Shown here: piece by piece, positions 52,257-60,003 of the stretch
Layout: every line of letters starts with the position of its first letter
How positions within the stretch are numbered: the stretch's first letter is position 1
Assembly: GCA_024227565.1 (NCBI GenBank)
Contig: JAAEUE010000108.1
Span: 1 to 64,000, forward strand
DNA: 64,000 nt
Reading direction: 5' to 3'
Source of the DNA: Alphaproteobacteria bacterium
GTDB taxonomy: Bacteria; Pseudomonadota; Alphaproteobacteria; Rhizobiales; CAJQND01
The notes under the pieces: model-generated
What the model was told of the DNA's origin: nothing
The model's input: the letters and a program-made list of their open reading frames with translations, nothing else
Databases searched by the model: none
Position numbers and translations under genes: made by a program

Positions 52257-53699
52257 AATGATGGACGAGTACCACTTCATGCTCAGTTTGTTCCTTGCCA
52301 GCAGTCTTTTGCTGCCCGGTGACCAGCGCAAGCCGATCTCGCCCTCGTTGGGGTACATGACGTGGCCACGAAGCAGCGTGTGTGGCAGGCCGAAGAGGTG
52401 ACCGAATTCATGTGCAAGACGCCGCGACGTCTGGGCTTGCGTCCCTGTCTGGATCAACACCGCTCCGACGGTGGCATTGGCGAGCCCGCGTATAAGTCCC
52501 CGCCCCGGCGAGGCCCATTCGCCAGCTGACAGCAGAATATAGATGTCACTTGTCCCTCGCCCCAACATCCTTTTCATCTCAACCGGCCATTTCCATTGAT
52601 CTTTCAGGCGATGGGGATGCAGGTGCTGAATGACAAAACGGATGCCCATGGATCGGAAAATCCCGTTGGCTTGCCGAATAGCCGTGCGCGCCTTAACGGG
52701 CGAAACCTGGTCGAGACCAATGGACACCCGGACCGACCTTAGACCATCCGTGGAGACCGTTCTTCCAGCAAAACCGCGCCGCACTCGGCCAATGATCTTG
52801 TGGTTGGTGAGGACATCGGCGGGCCGCAGCGCGTAATCCGCCGGGCGCCAGCGTCGCTCGCGCGCGCTGCCGTGCAGGAACTTGGCGAGCTCCGCCTGTA
52901 GGCGAGTGTTTAGTTCTTCGCCGAGGACCGCGCTGTCAACAACGGTCAGCCCTCTCCAACCAAATGTATATACGCGGTTGTCGTCTGGTTCGCGGGGATG
53001 CGGTTTTGCGGTCCGGTAGACACAGCGATTGGCGATAAAGGCCATGACATATTCCGACTGGCCTTGAAATGCAGTTGTGATGCCCCGGAGGATATCATCC
53101 CTGGTCGCTTGCGCGGGTACTTTGATTTCGATCACCGGCTCAGCAAGTCCGACCGACACACGATGCGGACGGAGGCGCCGGTTGATATCCCACAGCATGC
53201 CCGTGATCCGTCCCGGCGTGAAGTCGTTGCCGTCAACAGCGATGCCGAGGGTCAAATGCGGATGCTGCTTCAGATAGGCCTTTATGGCCGATCGCTTGGC
53301 GATGGCACGCGGCGCAGGCTCTATCAGACTGACGTAATCAGCAACGCCAATCAATTGCTCCATCCGTGCAATCTCCGGGTCCTTGCGATCAAGGCGCGCC
53401 AGGCTTTCGATGCGGCGATAAAGCAGATCGACCTGCCATTGCGTGGCAACCTTGTACAAGGCATTGGCGGCAACGTTCACCACATAGAGCCCAACCAAAA
53501 GTCCAACTGTCAGGCGCAGGCGTTCCTTGGGCGTACGTTTCACGGCGCTGCGCCTCCAGGGTCTCTCTATCGGCCGATCATCTATGTCGCCAAGCGTCAC
53601 ATCACGTCTCCGGTCCGGCGCGACCTCACGCGTTAGCCCATTTTGGCGGCCCATTGGCTGTCCGGGCAGCGGCTGGCGATCAAACTCGATCACCGGCAT
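52125..53699 (-). CDS. Membrane-anchored metzincin-like metalloprotease
   Basis: A 524-residue protein. One hydrophobic helix (LTVGLLVGLYVVNVAANALY, ~residues 63-82) anchors a long extracytoplasmic region. Near the C-terminus is HEFGHLFGLPH, with H430, E431, H434 and H440, the metzincin zinc signature, followed 7-8 residues later by a Met in HVMYP as a Met-turn. The ~350 residues before it show no recognised family. The far C-terminal ~60 residues lie in the truncated peroxidase junction and may be foreign. Composition is plainer and less GC-rich than neighbours. Possible surface protease; partners unknown. Confidence 0.7.
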   Translation of the reverse strand: MPVIEFDRQPLPGQPMGRQNGLTREVAPDRRRDVTLGDIDDRPIERPWRRSAVKRTPKERLRLTVGLLVGLYVVNVAANALYKVATQWQVDLLYRRIESLARLDRKDPEIARMEQLIGVADYVSLIEPAPRAIAKRSAIKAYLKQHPHLTLGIAVDGNDFTPGRITGMLWDINRRLRPHRVSVGLAEPVIEIKVPAQATRDDILRGITTAFQGQSEYVMAFIANRCVYRTAKPHPREPDDNRVYTFGWRGLTVVDSAVLGEELNTRLQAELAKFLHGSARERRWRPADYALRPADVLTNHKIIGRVRRGFAGRTVSTDGLRSVRVSIGLDQVSPVKARTAIRQANGIFRSMGIRFVIQHLHPHRLKDQWKWPVEMKRMLGRGTSDIYILLSAGEWASPGRGLIRGLANATVGAVLIQTGTQAQTSRRLAHEFGHLFGLPHTLLRGHVMYPNEGEIGLRWSPGSKRLLARNKLSMKWYSSIISPIRYDIASQLAPVMRRSRAPDRVPQVQEAFASGDVWASCGAR

Positions 53700-53968
53700 G
53701 ATGGGCTGCCGCGCCTCGTCGTCATTTTAAGACCTCGTGTTTCGGCCGACAACGGCTGCGTTAGGCAAAAAGACCTCCCGCCGAGCTTATTGTGAAGCTG
53801 ATGTGCGGTGGGGCAGCTCCGCCTCACATCCAAATGCAGACATCCCTGTCCGTTTTGCCTCCATATGTCGGCTTGGCCCCCTGAAAGCCGTTTCTATATC
53901 TGCCCAGCTGAAGAGTGCCATTAACACCCGTTCGGTCTGCCTCGTCGAGTGGACACTATGGGTCAACA

Positions 53969-54778
53969 TTATTGCGCCGCCTCGGTCGCTGAGGCCGGCT
54001 TGGCGAGTTGGTTCGACATTCGCTCGGCTGTCATCGGAGTCAGTTCGCGGGTGAGTTTTCGGTAAAAGGCATCTGCAAAGTCGCGATAATCCGTTGCAGT
54101 TTCAATGAACGCACCCGGGCCGCTGATCACCTTCTCCTGGAAGTATGTATCCAGTTTGTAGGTATCGATTAAGATCGGCAACCCGTTGATAGTAATGCCG
54201 TACACCTGCGCCATGCGACGGAAGATGGCTGGCGCCTGGCCCGTATTGTTGCGTCCGTCACCCGATACATCAATCTTCAGCTGTCGCCCTTCGAACTGAT
54301 TGAAAACGATCTGATCGATGCCAAACCCAAGGGCCCGTCCCAGCGCAGTAAAGCCCTTGACAGGATCTCTCTTCACTCGGGCGATCTTTTCCGCAAACGC
54401 CAAGACGCTTCGAGGTGTATCGAGGACAGTCCATGGGATTACATATGCCGGATCAACAGTTGAACTCCATTGAAACACTGTTACAGCAACGCCGCCCCGG
54501 TGCTGGGCAATCAACGAGATAATTTCAGGTCTTCTGAAAGCGCGGGCAATTCCCCCAATCTGAAGGTCAAATTCAACCGGGTCCACACTCAGTGAGGTAT
54601 CGACCGCGAGTACGAGTTCAATCGCCACCTGAATACGACCTTGCGCAGAAACATTTTGTCGCGAAAAGAGTGTCAGACAAATCGTGACCATTGCCAGTAT
54701 GACTGCTAACCGCTCGACCATACTGCCGAATTTAGTGTCATCGCGATGGAAACTGAAGGGTTTCGAAAACTGCTCCAT
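53969..54778 (-). CDS. DUF1194 von Willebrand factor A-like protein
   Basis: A 269-residue protein from the ATG at 54778 (an ATG at 54721 is possible). A signal or anchor (LAVILAMVTICLTLF) precedes VAIELVLAVDTSLSVDPVEF, whose D-x-S-x-S is the MIDAS metal site of VWA domains, and the rest fits the DUF1194 family (AFRRPEIISLI, FTALGRALGF, IDVSGDGRNN). Such proteins are periplasmic or secreted and probably bind partners. Adjacent metzincin-like gene is on the same strand, 269 bases away. Function not known for the family. Confidence 0.8.
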   Translation of the reverse strand: MEQFSKPFSFHRDDTKFGSMVERLAVILAMVTICLTLFSRQNVSAQGRIQVAIELVLAVDTSLSVDPVEFDLQIGGIARAFRRPEIISLIAQHRGGVAVTVFQWSSTVDPAYVIPWTVLDTPRSVLAFAEKIARVKRDPVKGFTALGRALGFGIDQIVFNQFEGRQLKIDVSGDGRNNTGQAPAIFRRMAQVYGITINGLPILIDTYKLDTYFQEKVISGPGAFIETATDYRDFADAFYRKLTRELTPMTAERMSNQLAKPASATEAAQ

Positions 54779-54962
54779 TCTTTGCCGCCCGCGGCGCTCA
54801 ACTTGATTGGCGTGGCTGATCAAACTGGATTTGCACAGCGCTCTGTGCACTTCTGCCTATTGCAATGATTCAAGCCTCGCATAACCGGCTTAGCGGAGAA
54901 GAGCTGTTCGCCTCTCAACAATAATCAGGAGCTTATTCCACACAGTCTGCGCGGAACATGAT

Positions 54963-56678
54963 CTAGGGTCCAGACCCATAAACCGCGCACCCGTCTTCCG
55001 CATCGCTAAGCTGTGCGTTGATGAGATCCTTGATGGTTCCCGTCTTCGGCCAATCAGGCTCCACATAGGCACCAGCGCGCGCCTCCATCTCCGCATCCAT
55101 CGCCTGGCCGTCCGCGTCCACCAGATCTATGGACCTGGCTTCCGGCGCAAAACAAACCTTATCGCCGGTCTTGAGCTGGCGCAGCCGGTTGCGCGGCAGG
55201 TGGTAGGCTGCCTTCGCGCGGGCGCCTGCAAAGCCTGAGGTTCGCTGGTCCGTCAACAGCGCAACGTCCAGATCCGGATCGCCGTTCATGGCCACCATGA
55301 TGGCGAAGTTGGCCGACAAGAGCTCAATCGTGGAGCGGTCGCCGGTTATGGCGTAACACGTCCCATTGGTCAGCTTGGTCGCGTTGGCCGTGTCGTTGAA
55401 GAAGTCGCCTTGTGTGGCACACATCTGAACCGTGTAGGTGCTGGCATGGCGCATGGCTTTTGATTCTTTCACCCACGCCCCGCCGGGACACAGATTACCC
55501 CGGTAAAGGACGATTTGCGGCTCGGCCGCCATCGGCCGGTCAACCGGGCGGAAGATGTCTTGCGTGCCAAAATCGAGATCGGGCGCCGTGCTGTAAACCT
55601 CAGAGAGTTTCGGCCCGAAAATGGAGGTCACATCGTTCAACAGCCCTTCGGCAACCAGATATTTGATGACGCTCGGCAGCATCGAACCAATGTGGTTGAC
55701 CGGATGCTTGCCCAAGGGCTGCAGATCGCTGATCCACGGCATCTGCGCCATCTCCTGCCATATGCTGGACGGTGTGTGGGTGATGCCCCAGGGCCGCGTC
55801 ATCCATGGCAGATGCAGGGGCAGATTGGTGGAAAGACCGAACAGGGCGATTGCGCGGATGAAGTTCTGGAAGTTTTCCGGGCCGATGGTGTCGGCCGGCA
55901 GAATGCCCTTCTCCAGAGCCGTGCGGTAGAGCGCTATGGTTTGGTGCGTCAGGGCCAGCCGCGCCTCTGTGTTGGCCGCATGCAGATCTTCACCCGCCAG
56001 GATGAAGCCGCCGCAGCACAAGGCAACATAATTGGACATGGCAGACGCCAGGTTCTCGCACACCCCAACGTCCGACACCGTGTTCTGGCGCACCAGTTCC
56101 AGCTCCGCGTCATCAGCTTCGCCGTTGATGTGCCGGATGCGCGTCATGGCCAGATCACCGATCGTCACCTCGCGCCCATCCGGCAGCATACCCACCGAGC
56201 GATGGCCGGCGTGCAGCAAGGCCCATGGAATGTAGCGGTAAGGCTCGATCCCCATGGTGTGGATGATCATCGGAAAGGTTTTGTCGCAGCCGCCGCCGGC
56301 AACAATCCCGAACGGCGTCATCAGGCCGATTGTGCCCTGCACAGTCCACGCGGTGGTGAACTTGTAGGCGTTGGAGAACCCCTGGCCGGAGGCTTCCATG
56401 CCCCGGTGGTCGGTAAAACCGGAAAACGGCACCTGATACATGGCCGGGCCGCCATCGGCCGCCAGCAGGTCAGCGGCAAGGTCGAACATGCCGCCAAGGC
56501 TATGGTCGCACGGGGAGCCCATGGGATAGATGCCCAAAAGAGGCGTTTCCGGATTGCCCTTCGGCTTGAACACGGACCGGTAATGCTGATCGCCAACCCA
56601 GGCGATTGCAGAATCGTTGAGATCACCGGTCAACAGGTCCGGATGATCAAAGGCGCGGGGGTCTCTGACAAGCTTCAT
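54963..56678 (-). CDS. Diverged IlvD/Edd family dehydratase
   Basis: A 571-residue protein of the dihydroxy-acid/6-phosphogluconate dehydratase family. The three iron-sulfur cysteines are recognisable: MGSPCDHSLGGM, AGGGCDKTFPM and VALCCGGF. Overall it is far from housekeeping IlvD, with a rearranged segment VGVCENLASAMSNY, so a sugar-acid or other hydroxy-acid substrate is more likely than a branched-chain precursor. Start at MKLVRDPRAF follows family length; the upstream 21 codons were excluded. It lies downstream of the GntR gene, on the same strand, and next to RidA, cupin and a Liv-type transporter. Confidence 0.8.
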   Translation of the reverse strand: MKLVRDPRAFDHPDLLTGDLNDSAIAWVGDQHYRSVFKPKGNPETPLLGIYPMGSPCDHSLGGMFDLAADLLAADGGPAMYQVPFSGFTDHRGMEASGQGFSNAYKFTTAWTVQGTIGLMTPFGIVAGGGCDKTFPMIIHTMGIEPYRYIPWALLHAGHRSVGMLPDGREVTIGDLAMTRIRHINGEADDAELELVRQNTVSDVGVCENLASAMSNYVALCCGGFILAGEDLHAANTEARLALTHQTIALYRTALEKGILPADTIGPENFQNFIRAIALFGLSTNLPLHLPWMTRPWGITHTPSSIWQEMAQMPWISDLQPLGKHPVNHIGSMLPSVIKYLVAEGLLNDVTSIFGPKLSEVYSTAPDLDFGTQDIFRPVDRPMAAEPQIVLYRGNLCPGGAWVKESKAMRHASTYTVQMCATQGDFFNDTANATKLTNGTCYAITGDRSTIELLSANFAIMVAMNGDPDLDVALLTDQRTSGFAGARAKAAYHLPRNRLRQLKTGDKVCFAPEARSIDLVDADGQAMDAEMEARAGAYVEPDWPKTGTIKDLINAQLSDAEDGCAVYGSGP

Positions 56679-56745
56679 GAAAATTTGCCTCTGTAGCAGT
56701 GAGAATATGGATTTTGCGGGTTTTAATAAACGGTTTTTCAAAACC

Positions 56746-57402
56746 CTATTCTTTTAAACCTTTGATTTGCATACCTAAACCATCACGCACGTGTTCGATC
56801 ATCGCCGCCTGTGCTTCTGCAGGCGTGCCGTTCTTGATCACACCCAGTAGCTTGTCATGCACATCCGGATCTGGCGGCGTCTGGTTTGTGCGTGTGGCCG
56901 CGAACAGCCATTGCGAAATGCCACGCCCCCAAATGCTGTCGAACATGTCCAAAAGGGCTTTGTTGCCGGTTTGCGCCACGATGGTGCGGTGAATGTCCCG
57001 GTTGATCCGGAACTCCGCTTGCATGTCATGCTCTTTGAGGGCACGCTCTTCGGCGACCTTTTCAGCAATGGCCTGAATGCGGGCATCGGTTCGGTTTGCC
57101 GCTACCCAATAGGCGCCGTAGCCCTCGATGGCTTCGCGCACACCATAGATGTCGCGCACCTCCTCTTCAGAGATCTGGCGGATCGAGAAACCCTTGCGGC
57201 CGGACAACTCCAGAATGCCCTCGCGCTCAAGCCGCAGCAGCGCTTCGCGTACGGGTGTTCTTGAGATATTGATCTCAGCGGCAATCTTCTCCTGGATCAG
57301 CCGGTCGCCCGGCGCAATCTGGCCGTTGACGATGGCAGACAAAATCTGCTCATAAACATCGTCCGCCAACCGCGGCTGCACATCTGGCATCCGTTTGAAC
57401 AT
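56746..57402 (-). CDS. GntR/FCD family regulator of the catabolic block
   Basis: A 218-residue FCD-type GntR protein. The helix-turn-helix is at residues ~10-75 (QEKIAAEINISRTPVREALL, then ELSGRKGFSIRQISEEEV), and a helical FCD domain follows with the expected histidine (RDIHRTIVAQTG) for metal-assisted ligand binding. The start at 57402 has a GAGGA site; the longer frame reaches the operator itself. A TGTATACAGTATACA palindrome overlaps the ridA start, upstream of this gene, and a similar site lies before livK. Probably represses the ridA and liv units; the ligand is unknown. Confidence 0.92.
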   Translation of the reverse strand: MFKRMPDVQPRLADDVYEQILSAIVNGQIAPGDRLIQEKIAAEINISRTPVREALLRLEREGILELSGRKGFSIRQISEEEVRDIYGVREAIEGYGAYWVAANRTDARIQAIAEKVAEERALKEHDMQAEFRINRDIHRTIVAQTGNKALLDMFDSIWGRGISQWLFAATRTNQTPPDPDVHDKLLGVIKNGTPAEAQAAMIEHVRDGLGMQIKGLKE

Positions 57403-57473
57403 TTGGGTCCTCATCTTAAGATCTGCCAACCGGCGCCGAGGGGCGGGAGGCTTGGACAGACCTTTTTGTACGG

Positions 57474-57488
57474 TGTATACAGTATACA
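57474..57488. promoter_or_regulatory. GntR-type operator at the gntR/ridA junction
   Basis: TGTATAC-A-GTATACA is perfectly symmetric (7-base arms). Its last base is the first base of the ridA start codon. A near match with one mismatch stands before livK at 59933-59947. Confidence 0.75.
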
Positions 57489-57898
57489 TGGTTGTGAGAA
57501 CAGCGTCAGGGGGCGGCCGGTTTGAAAAAATCGGCGCCTATTCAAGGGCCAAGCGGGTTGGCCCGTTCGTCTATGTGGCCGGCACCACGGCGGTTGAACC
57601 CAGCGGCAAGCTGCATGCGCCGGGCGACGCGTATGCGCAAACCATCTACATCTTTCAACGCATAGAAGAGGCCATGGCGCAAGTTGGCGCCGAGATGCGC
57701 CATGTGGTGCGCACCCGGGCTTTCTTTGCCGATAATGCTGCAGGGGGCGGCTTTGTGCGCGCTCATGGCGAGGTCTTCGCCGGCATCGAACCAGTCACCA
57801 GCGGCGTGGTGGCCGGGCTCACCACCCCCGGCATGATGGTTGAGATCGAGGTGGATGCGGTGATCCACGACGAAGACGGCACAATTCAACAAGACTAA
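57488..57898 (+). CDS. RidA family reactive-intermediate deaminase
   Basis: A 136-residue RidA/YjgF-family protein with the usual core: YSRAKRVGPFVYVAGTTA, AYAQTIYIFQRIEEAM, RTRAFFAD and a final GLTTPGMMVEIEVDAVIHD. The family hydrolyses enamines and imines, often helping PLP or dehydratase enzymes. The start codon sits at the edge of the GntR operator and has no ribosome site, so the true start or a leaderless transcript is uncertain. Divergent from gntR and near the IlvD-like gene, which suggests a role in the same breakdown pathway. Its end overlaps the convergent cupin gene by 4 bases. Confidence 0.87.
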   Translation: MVVRTASGGGRFEKIGAYSRAKRVGPFVYVAGTTAVEPSGKLHAPGDAYAQTIYIFQRIEEAMAQVGAEMRHVVRTRAFFADNAAGGGFVRAHGEVFAGIEPVTSGVVAGLTTPGMMVEIEVDAVIHDEDGTIQQD

Positions 57899-58572
57899 GC
57901 CGGTGCTTGAGGCACTACCGACAAGTGATCACGCTTGGTCCAGACCGTGACGCCAGCGGGTCCAGCGACAGTTTTTGAAGACGATCCCGCGGGCAATCGC
58001 AGCCAAGATTGCGGCGAAAACCTCTCACCGCCCTCCTCAAAACCACCCTTCAACACCAAAACTTCCAGCCCATTTCTCGCGTTCAACACCACTTCAGCAC
58101 CACCTTCCCAGCGCTCCAGGGCAACGCGCTCGCGCGTGTCGCTGAAGAGCGGCATCACCTCTACCGAGGCACGCTCCCGATCAGGCTCAAACCCCATGGC
58201 GTTGGTATCAAGGCGCACTTGGTTGCGGTCGTCCATGTCGAACTGCCAGAGCTTCACGAAGATCGTGCAGCCCTCGTCAGACCCCGGCGTGTGGGAAGAC
58301 TGAGGCGGATTGCGGATGTAGCTGCCGGCCGGGAAATCCCCATGCTCGTCCTGAAACACCCCATCGAGCACCAGAAACTCCTCGCCCCCGGTGTGCACAT
58401 GGGGCGAAAACCGGCTGCCCGGCGCATAGCGCACGATTGTGGTGGCCCGGGCCACCTCATCGCCCATGCGCTCCAGCATGCGGCGCTCGACCCCGGCCAT
58501 GGGAGAAGCCTGCCAGGCAAGCTCGGCTCCATGCACCGCGGCCCTGACGGCAAAATCTGCGTTGAGTTGCAT
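57895..58572 (-). CDS. Cupin (ChrR-type) protein
   Basis: A 225-residue protein with two cupin folds in series. The first carries metal-ligand motifs SPHVHTGGEEFLVLDG and later a histidine in PPQSSHTPGSDEG; the second is shorter and degenerate (LVLKGGFEEGGERFSPQSWL). The arrangement is like the C-terminal domain of the anti-sigma factor ChrR, but without its zinc-binding N-terminal domain and with no sigma factor gene nearby. A catalytic or ligand-binding cupin is therefore more likely. It lies 15 bases after the GST gene on the same strand. Confidence 0.83.
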   Translation of the reverse strand: MQLNADFAVRAAVHGAELAWQASPMAGVERRMLERMGDEVARATTIVRYAPGSRFSPHVHTGGEEFLVLDGVFQDEHGDFPAGSYIRNPPQSSHTPGSDEGCTIFVKLWQFDMDDRNQVRLDTNAMGFEPDRERASVEVMPLFSDTRERVALERWEGGAEVVLNARNGLEVLVLKGGFEEGGERFSPQSWLRLPAGSSSKTVAGPAGVTVWTKRDHLSVVPQAPA

Positions 58573-58587
58573 TGCTCTTCTCCCTGT

Positions 58588-59208
58588 CTAGTTGGCCACG
58601 CTGGGGCGGCTCGCCACCCGCTCGCGCCAGGCTTTAAGGTTGCCGCAGTCATCGGGCACATCGATCTTGGCGAAATCGGCGAAGATCAGCCCGGCAAATG
58701 CGGTGATGTCGGCCATGGTGAACCTATCTCCTGCTAGATAGGGCGTGTCGGCCAATACACCATTGAAATAGCGCATGCCGGAAAGCGCACGGGTACGCTG
58801 GCGCTGGCCCCATTCGGCGCATTGCTCGCCCTCGATGTCCGGCCCAAGGCCCGGCGTGGCCTGATGGAAGTAGGTCGCCACCGCATCCAGCAGATCAGCT
58901 TCGGCCCGGCGCTGCATCATGTGAATGACCGCACGTTCCTTGGGGGTTTCGCCGGTCAGCTCACGGCTGCCTGCCGCCCCGTCGATATACTCGGTGATGG
59001 CCGTGCACTCAGAGATCACCGTGCCGTCTTCCAGCTCCAGCGCCGGAACCGTGCCTGACGGGTTCTTCTCCAGATAGGCCGGCTTTCTGTGCTCACCTTC
59101 TGGAACGTTGACGCTGACGAACTCAACCTGATCGGTCAGGCTCTTCTCCGCCAGGGCAATCCGCACCCGGGCCGGGTTCGGGAAACCGTTAAATTCATAG
59201 ACCTTCAT
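58588..59208 (-). CDS. Glutathione S-transferase family protein
   Basis: A 206-residue GST. The N-terminal thioredoxin-like domain shows YEFNGFPNPARVRIALAEKS and the cis-proline glutathione site NPSGTVPALELEDGTVISEC with the ECTAITEYI segment; an all-helical C-terminal domain follows. The start was chosen at the ATG at 59208. It is divergent from a TetR gene, and the shared region has two copies of an 18-base operator, so it is probably induced by the same ligand, such as an electrophile. The cupin gene follows and may be co-transcribed. Confidence 0.92.
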   Translation of the reverse strand: MKVYEFNGFPNPARVRIALAEKSLTDQVEFVSVNVPEGEHRKPAYLEKNPSGTVPALELEDGTVISECTAITEYIDGAAGSRELTGETPKERAVIHMMQRRAEADLLDAVATYFHQATPGLGPDIEGEQCAEWGQRQRTRALSGMRYFNGVLADTPYLAGDRFTMADITAFAGLIFADFAKIDVPDDCGNLKAWRERVASRPSVAN

Positions 59209-59239
59209 TTCGCTCTCCTGCATCTATCTGCCTGGTAAT

Positions 59240-59257
59240 CTATCTACTGATAGGTAG
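59240..59257. promoter_or_regulatory. TetR-type operator copy 1
   Basis: CTATCTACTGATAGGTAG contains the inverted core CTATC-TACT-GATAG. An identical copy occurs at 59292-59309, 52 bases on, within the divergent GST/TetR promoter region. This copy is nearer the GST gene. Confidence 0.85.
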
Positions 59258-59291
59258 ATGCACTACCATTTGACGAACCACTCCGTCAAGC

Positions 59292-59309
59292 CTATCTACT
59301 GATAGGTAG
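59292..59309. promoter_or_regulatory. TetR-type operator copy 2
   Basis: Exact second copy of the 18-base site CTATCTACTGATAGGTAG, 21 bases before the TetR gene start, in a position to autoregulate it. Confidence 0.85.
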
Positions 59310-59330
59310 CAATCAACTGAGCGTGAAGAG

Positions 59331-59876
59331 ATGACCAGCACCACTGAAAGACTTATGGATGCAGCCGAAAGCAGGATGCGGCTCAACGGCTATCATGCGG
59401 TGAGTTTCCGCGATCTGGCCGACGATCTGGGCATCAAGAGCGCCAGCGTCCACTATCACTACCCCCAGAAGGAAGATCTCGGCCTTGCTCTGGTGGAGCG
59501 CTATTCGCAGCGCTTCTTTGCCGCGCTAAACGCCCGCGTGGCCAAGGCCAAAACGCCCAAGGAGAAGATCGCCGCGTTCTGCAAGGCCTATGAGGAGGCG
59601 CTCAAGACGTCCGACAAGATCTGCTTGTGCGGACTGCTGGGCGCGGAGTCCTGCGGACTGCCGGAGAACCTCAGCAAAGCTGTGGCCGCCTTCTTTGACG
59701 CCAACATCAAGTGGGTGTGGCAGGCATTGCCGTCTGATATGGAGGCTGCAAAGCGCAAGGCAGCGGCCACTCAAACAGTGGCAACACTGCAAGGGGCCAT
59801 GATGTTGGCCACCAGTTTACGAAGCCCAAAAACCTTTGAAACTGCGGCCAAGACCCTGCTTGCGAACGTGGCCTGA
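59331..59876 (+). CDS. TetR family transcriptional regulator
   Basis: A 181-residue TetR repressor. The helix-turn-helix is at residues ~5-50 (YHAVSFRDLADDLGIKSASV, then HYHYPQKEDL), and the C-terminal helical domain includes a cysteine-rich segment ICLCGLLGAESCGLP that may sense electrophiles or thiols. Two identical operators lie in its divergent promoter with GST. An AGAG ribosome site precedes the ATG. A short GCGGG-CAAA-CCCGC hairpin follows the stop. Confidence 0.92.
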   Translation: MTSTTERLMDAAESRMRLNGYHAVSFRDLADDLGIKSASVHYHYPQKEDLGLALVERYSQRFFAALNARVAKAKTPKEKIAAFCKAYEEALKTSDKICLCGLLGAESCGLPENLSKAVAAFFDANIKWVWQALPSDMEAAKRKAAATQTVATLQGAMMLATSLRSPKTFETAAKTLLANVA

Positions 59877-59932
59877 GCGGGCAAACCCGCCATTTGACTC
59901 CCCTCCCCGTGCATGGTTAACTCAACCCACGT

Positions 59933-59947
59933 TGTATACTGGATACA
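59933..59947. promoter_or_regulatory. GntR-type operator before livK
   Basis: TGTATAC-T-GGATACA matches the gntR/ridA palindrome in 6 of 7 bases on its right arm and perfectly on its left. It is 57 bases before the livK start. Supports control of the transporter by the GntR regulator at 56746-57402. Confidence 0.65.
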
Positions 59948-60003
59948 AAACAATTCCGGGCCTTGAGATCCGGTCGGTATGCAGCCAGCAAAAGGGAGGA
60001 ATC

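Noticed and set aside
53737..54054. 105-residue plus-strand frame between the metzincin-like and DUF1194 genes
   Set aside because: It resembles degenerate intergenic noise, overlaps the DUF1194 end, and has no ribosome site.
55515..56696. 393-residue plus-strand frame opposite the IlvD-like gene
   Set aside because: Arg/His/Gln-rich antisense shadow; the minus strand has Fe-S motifs.
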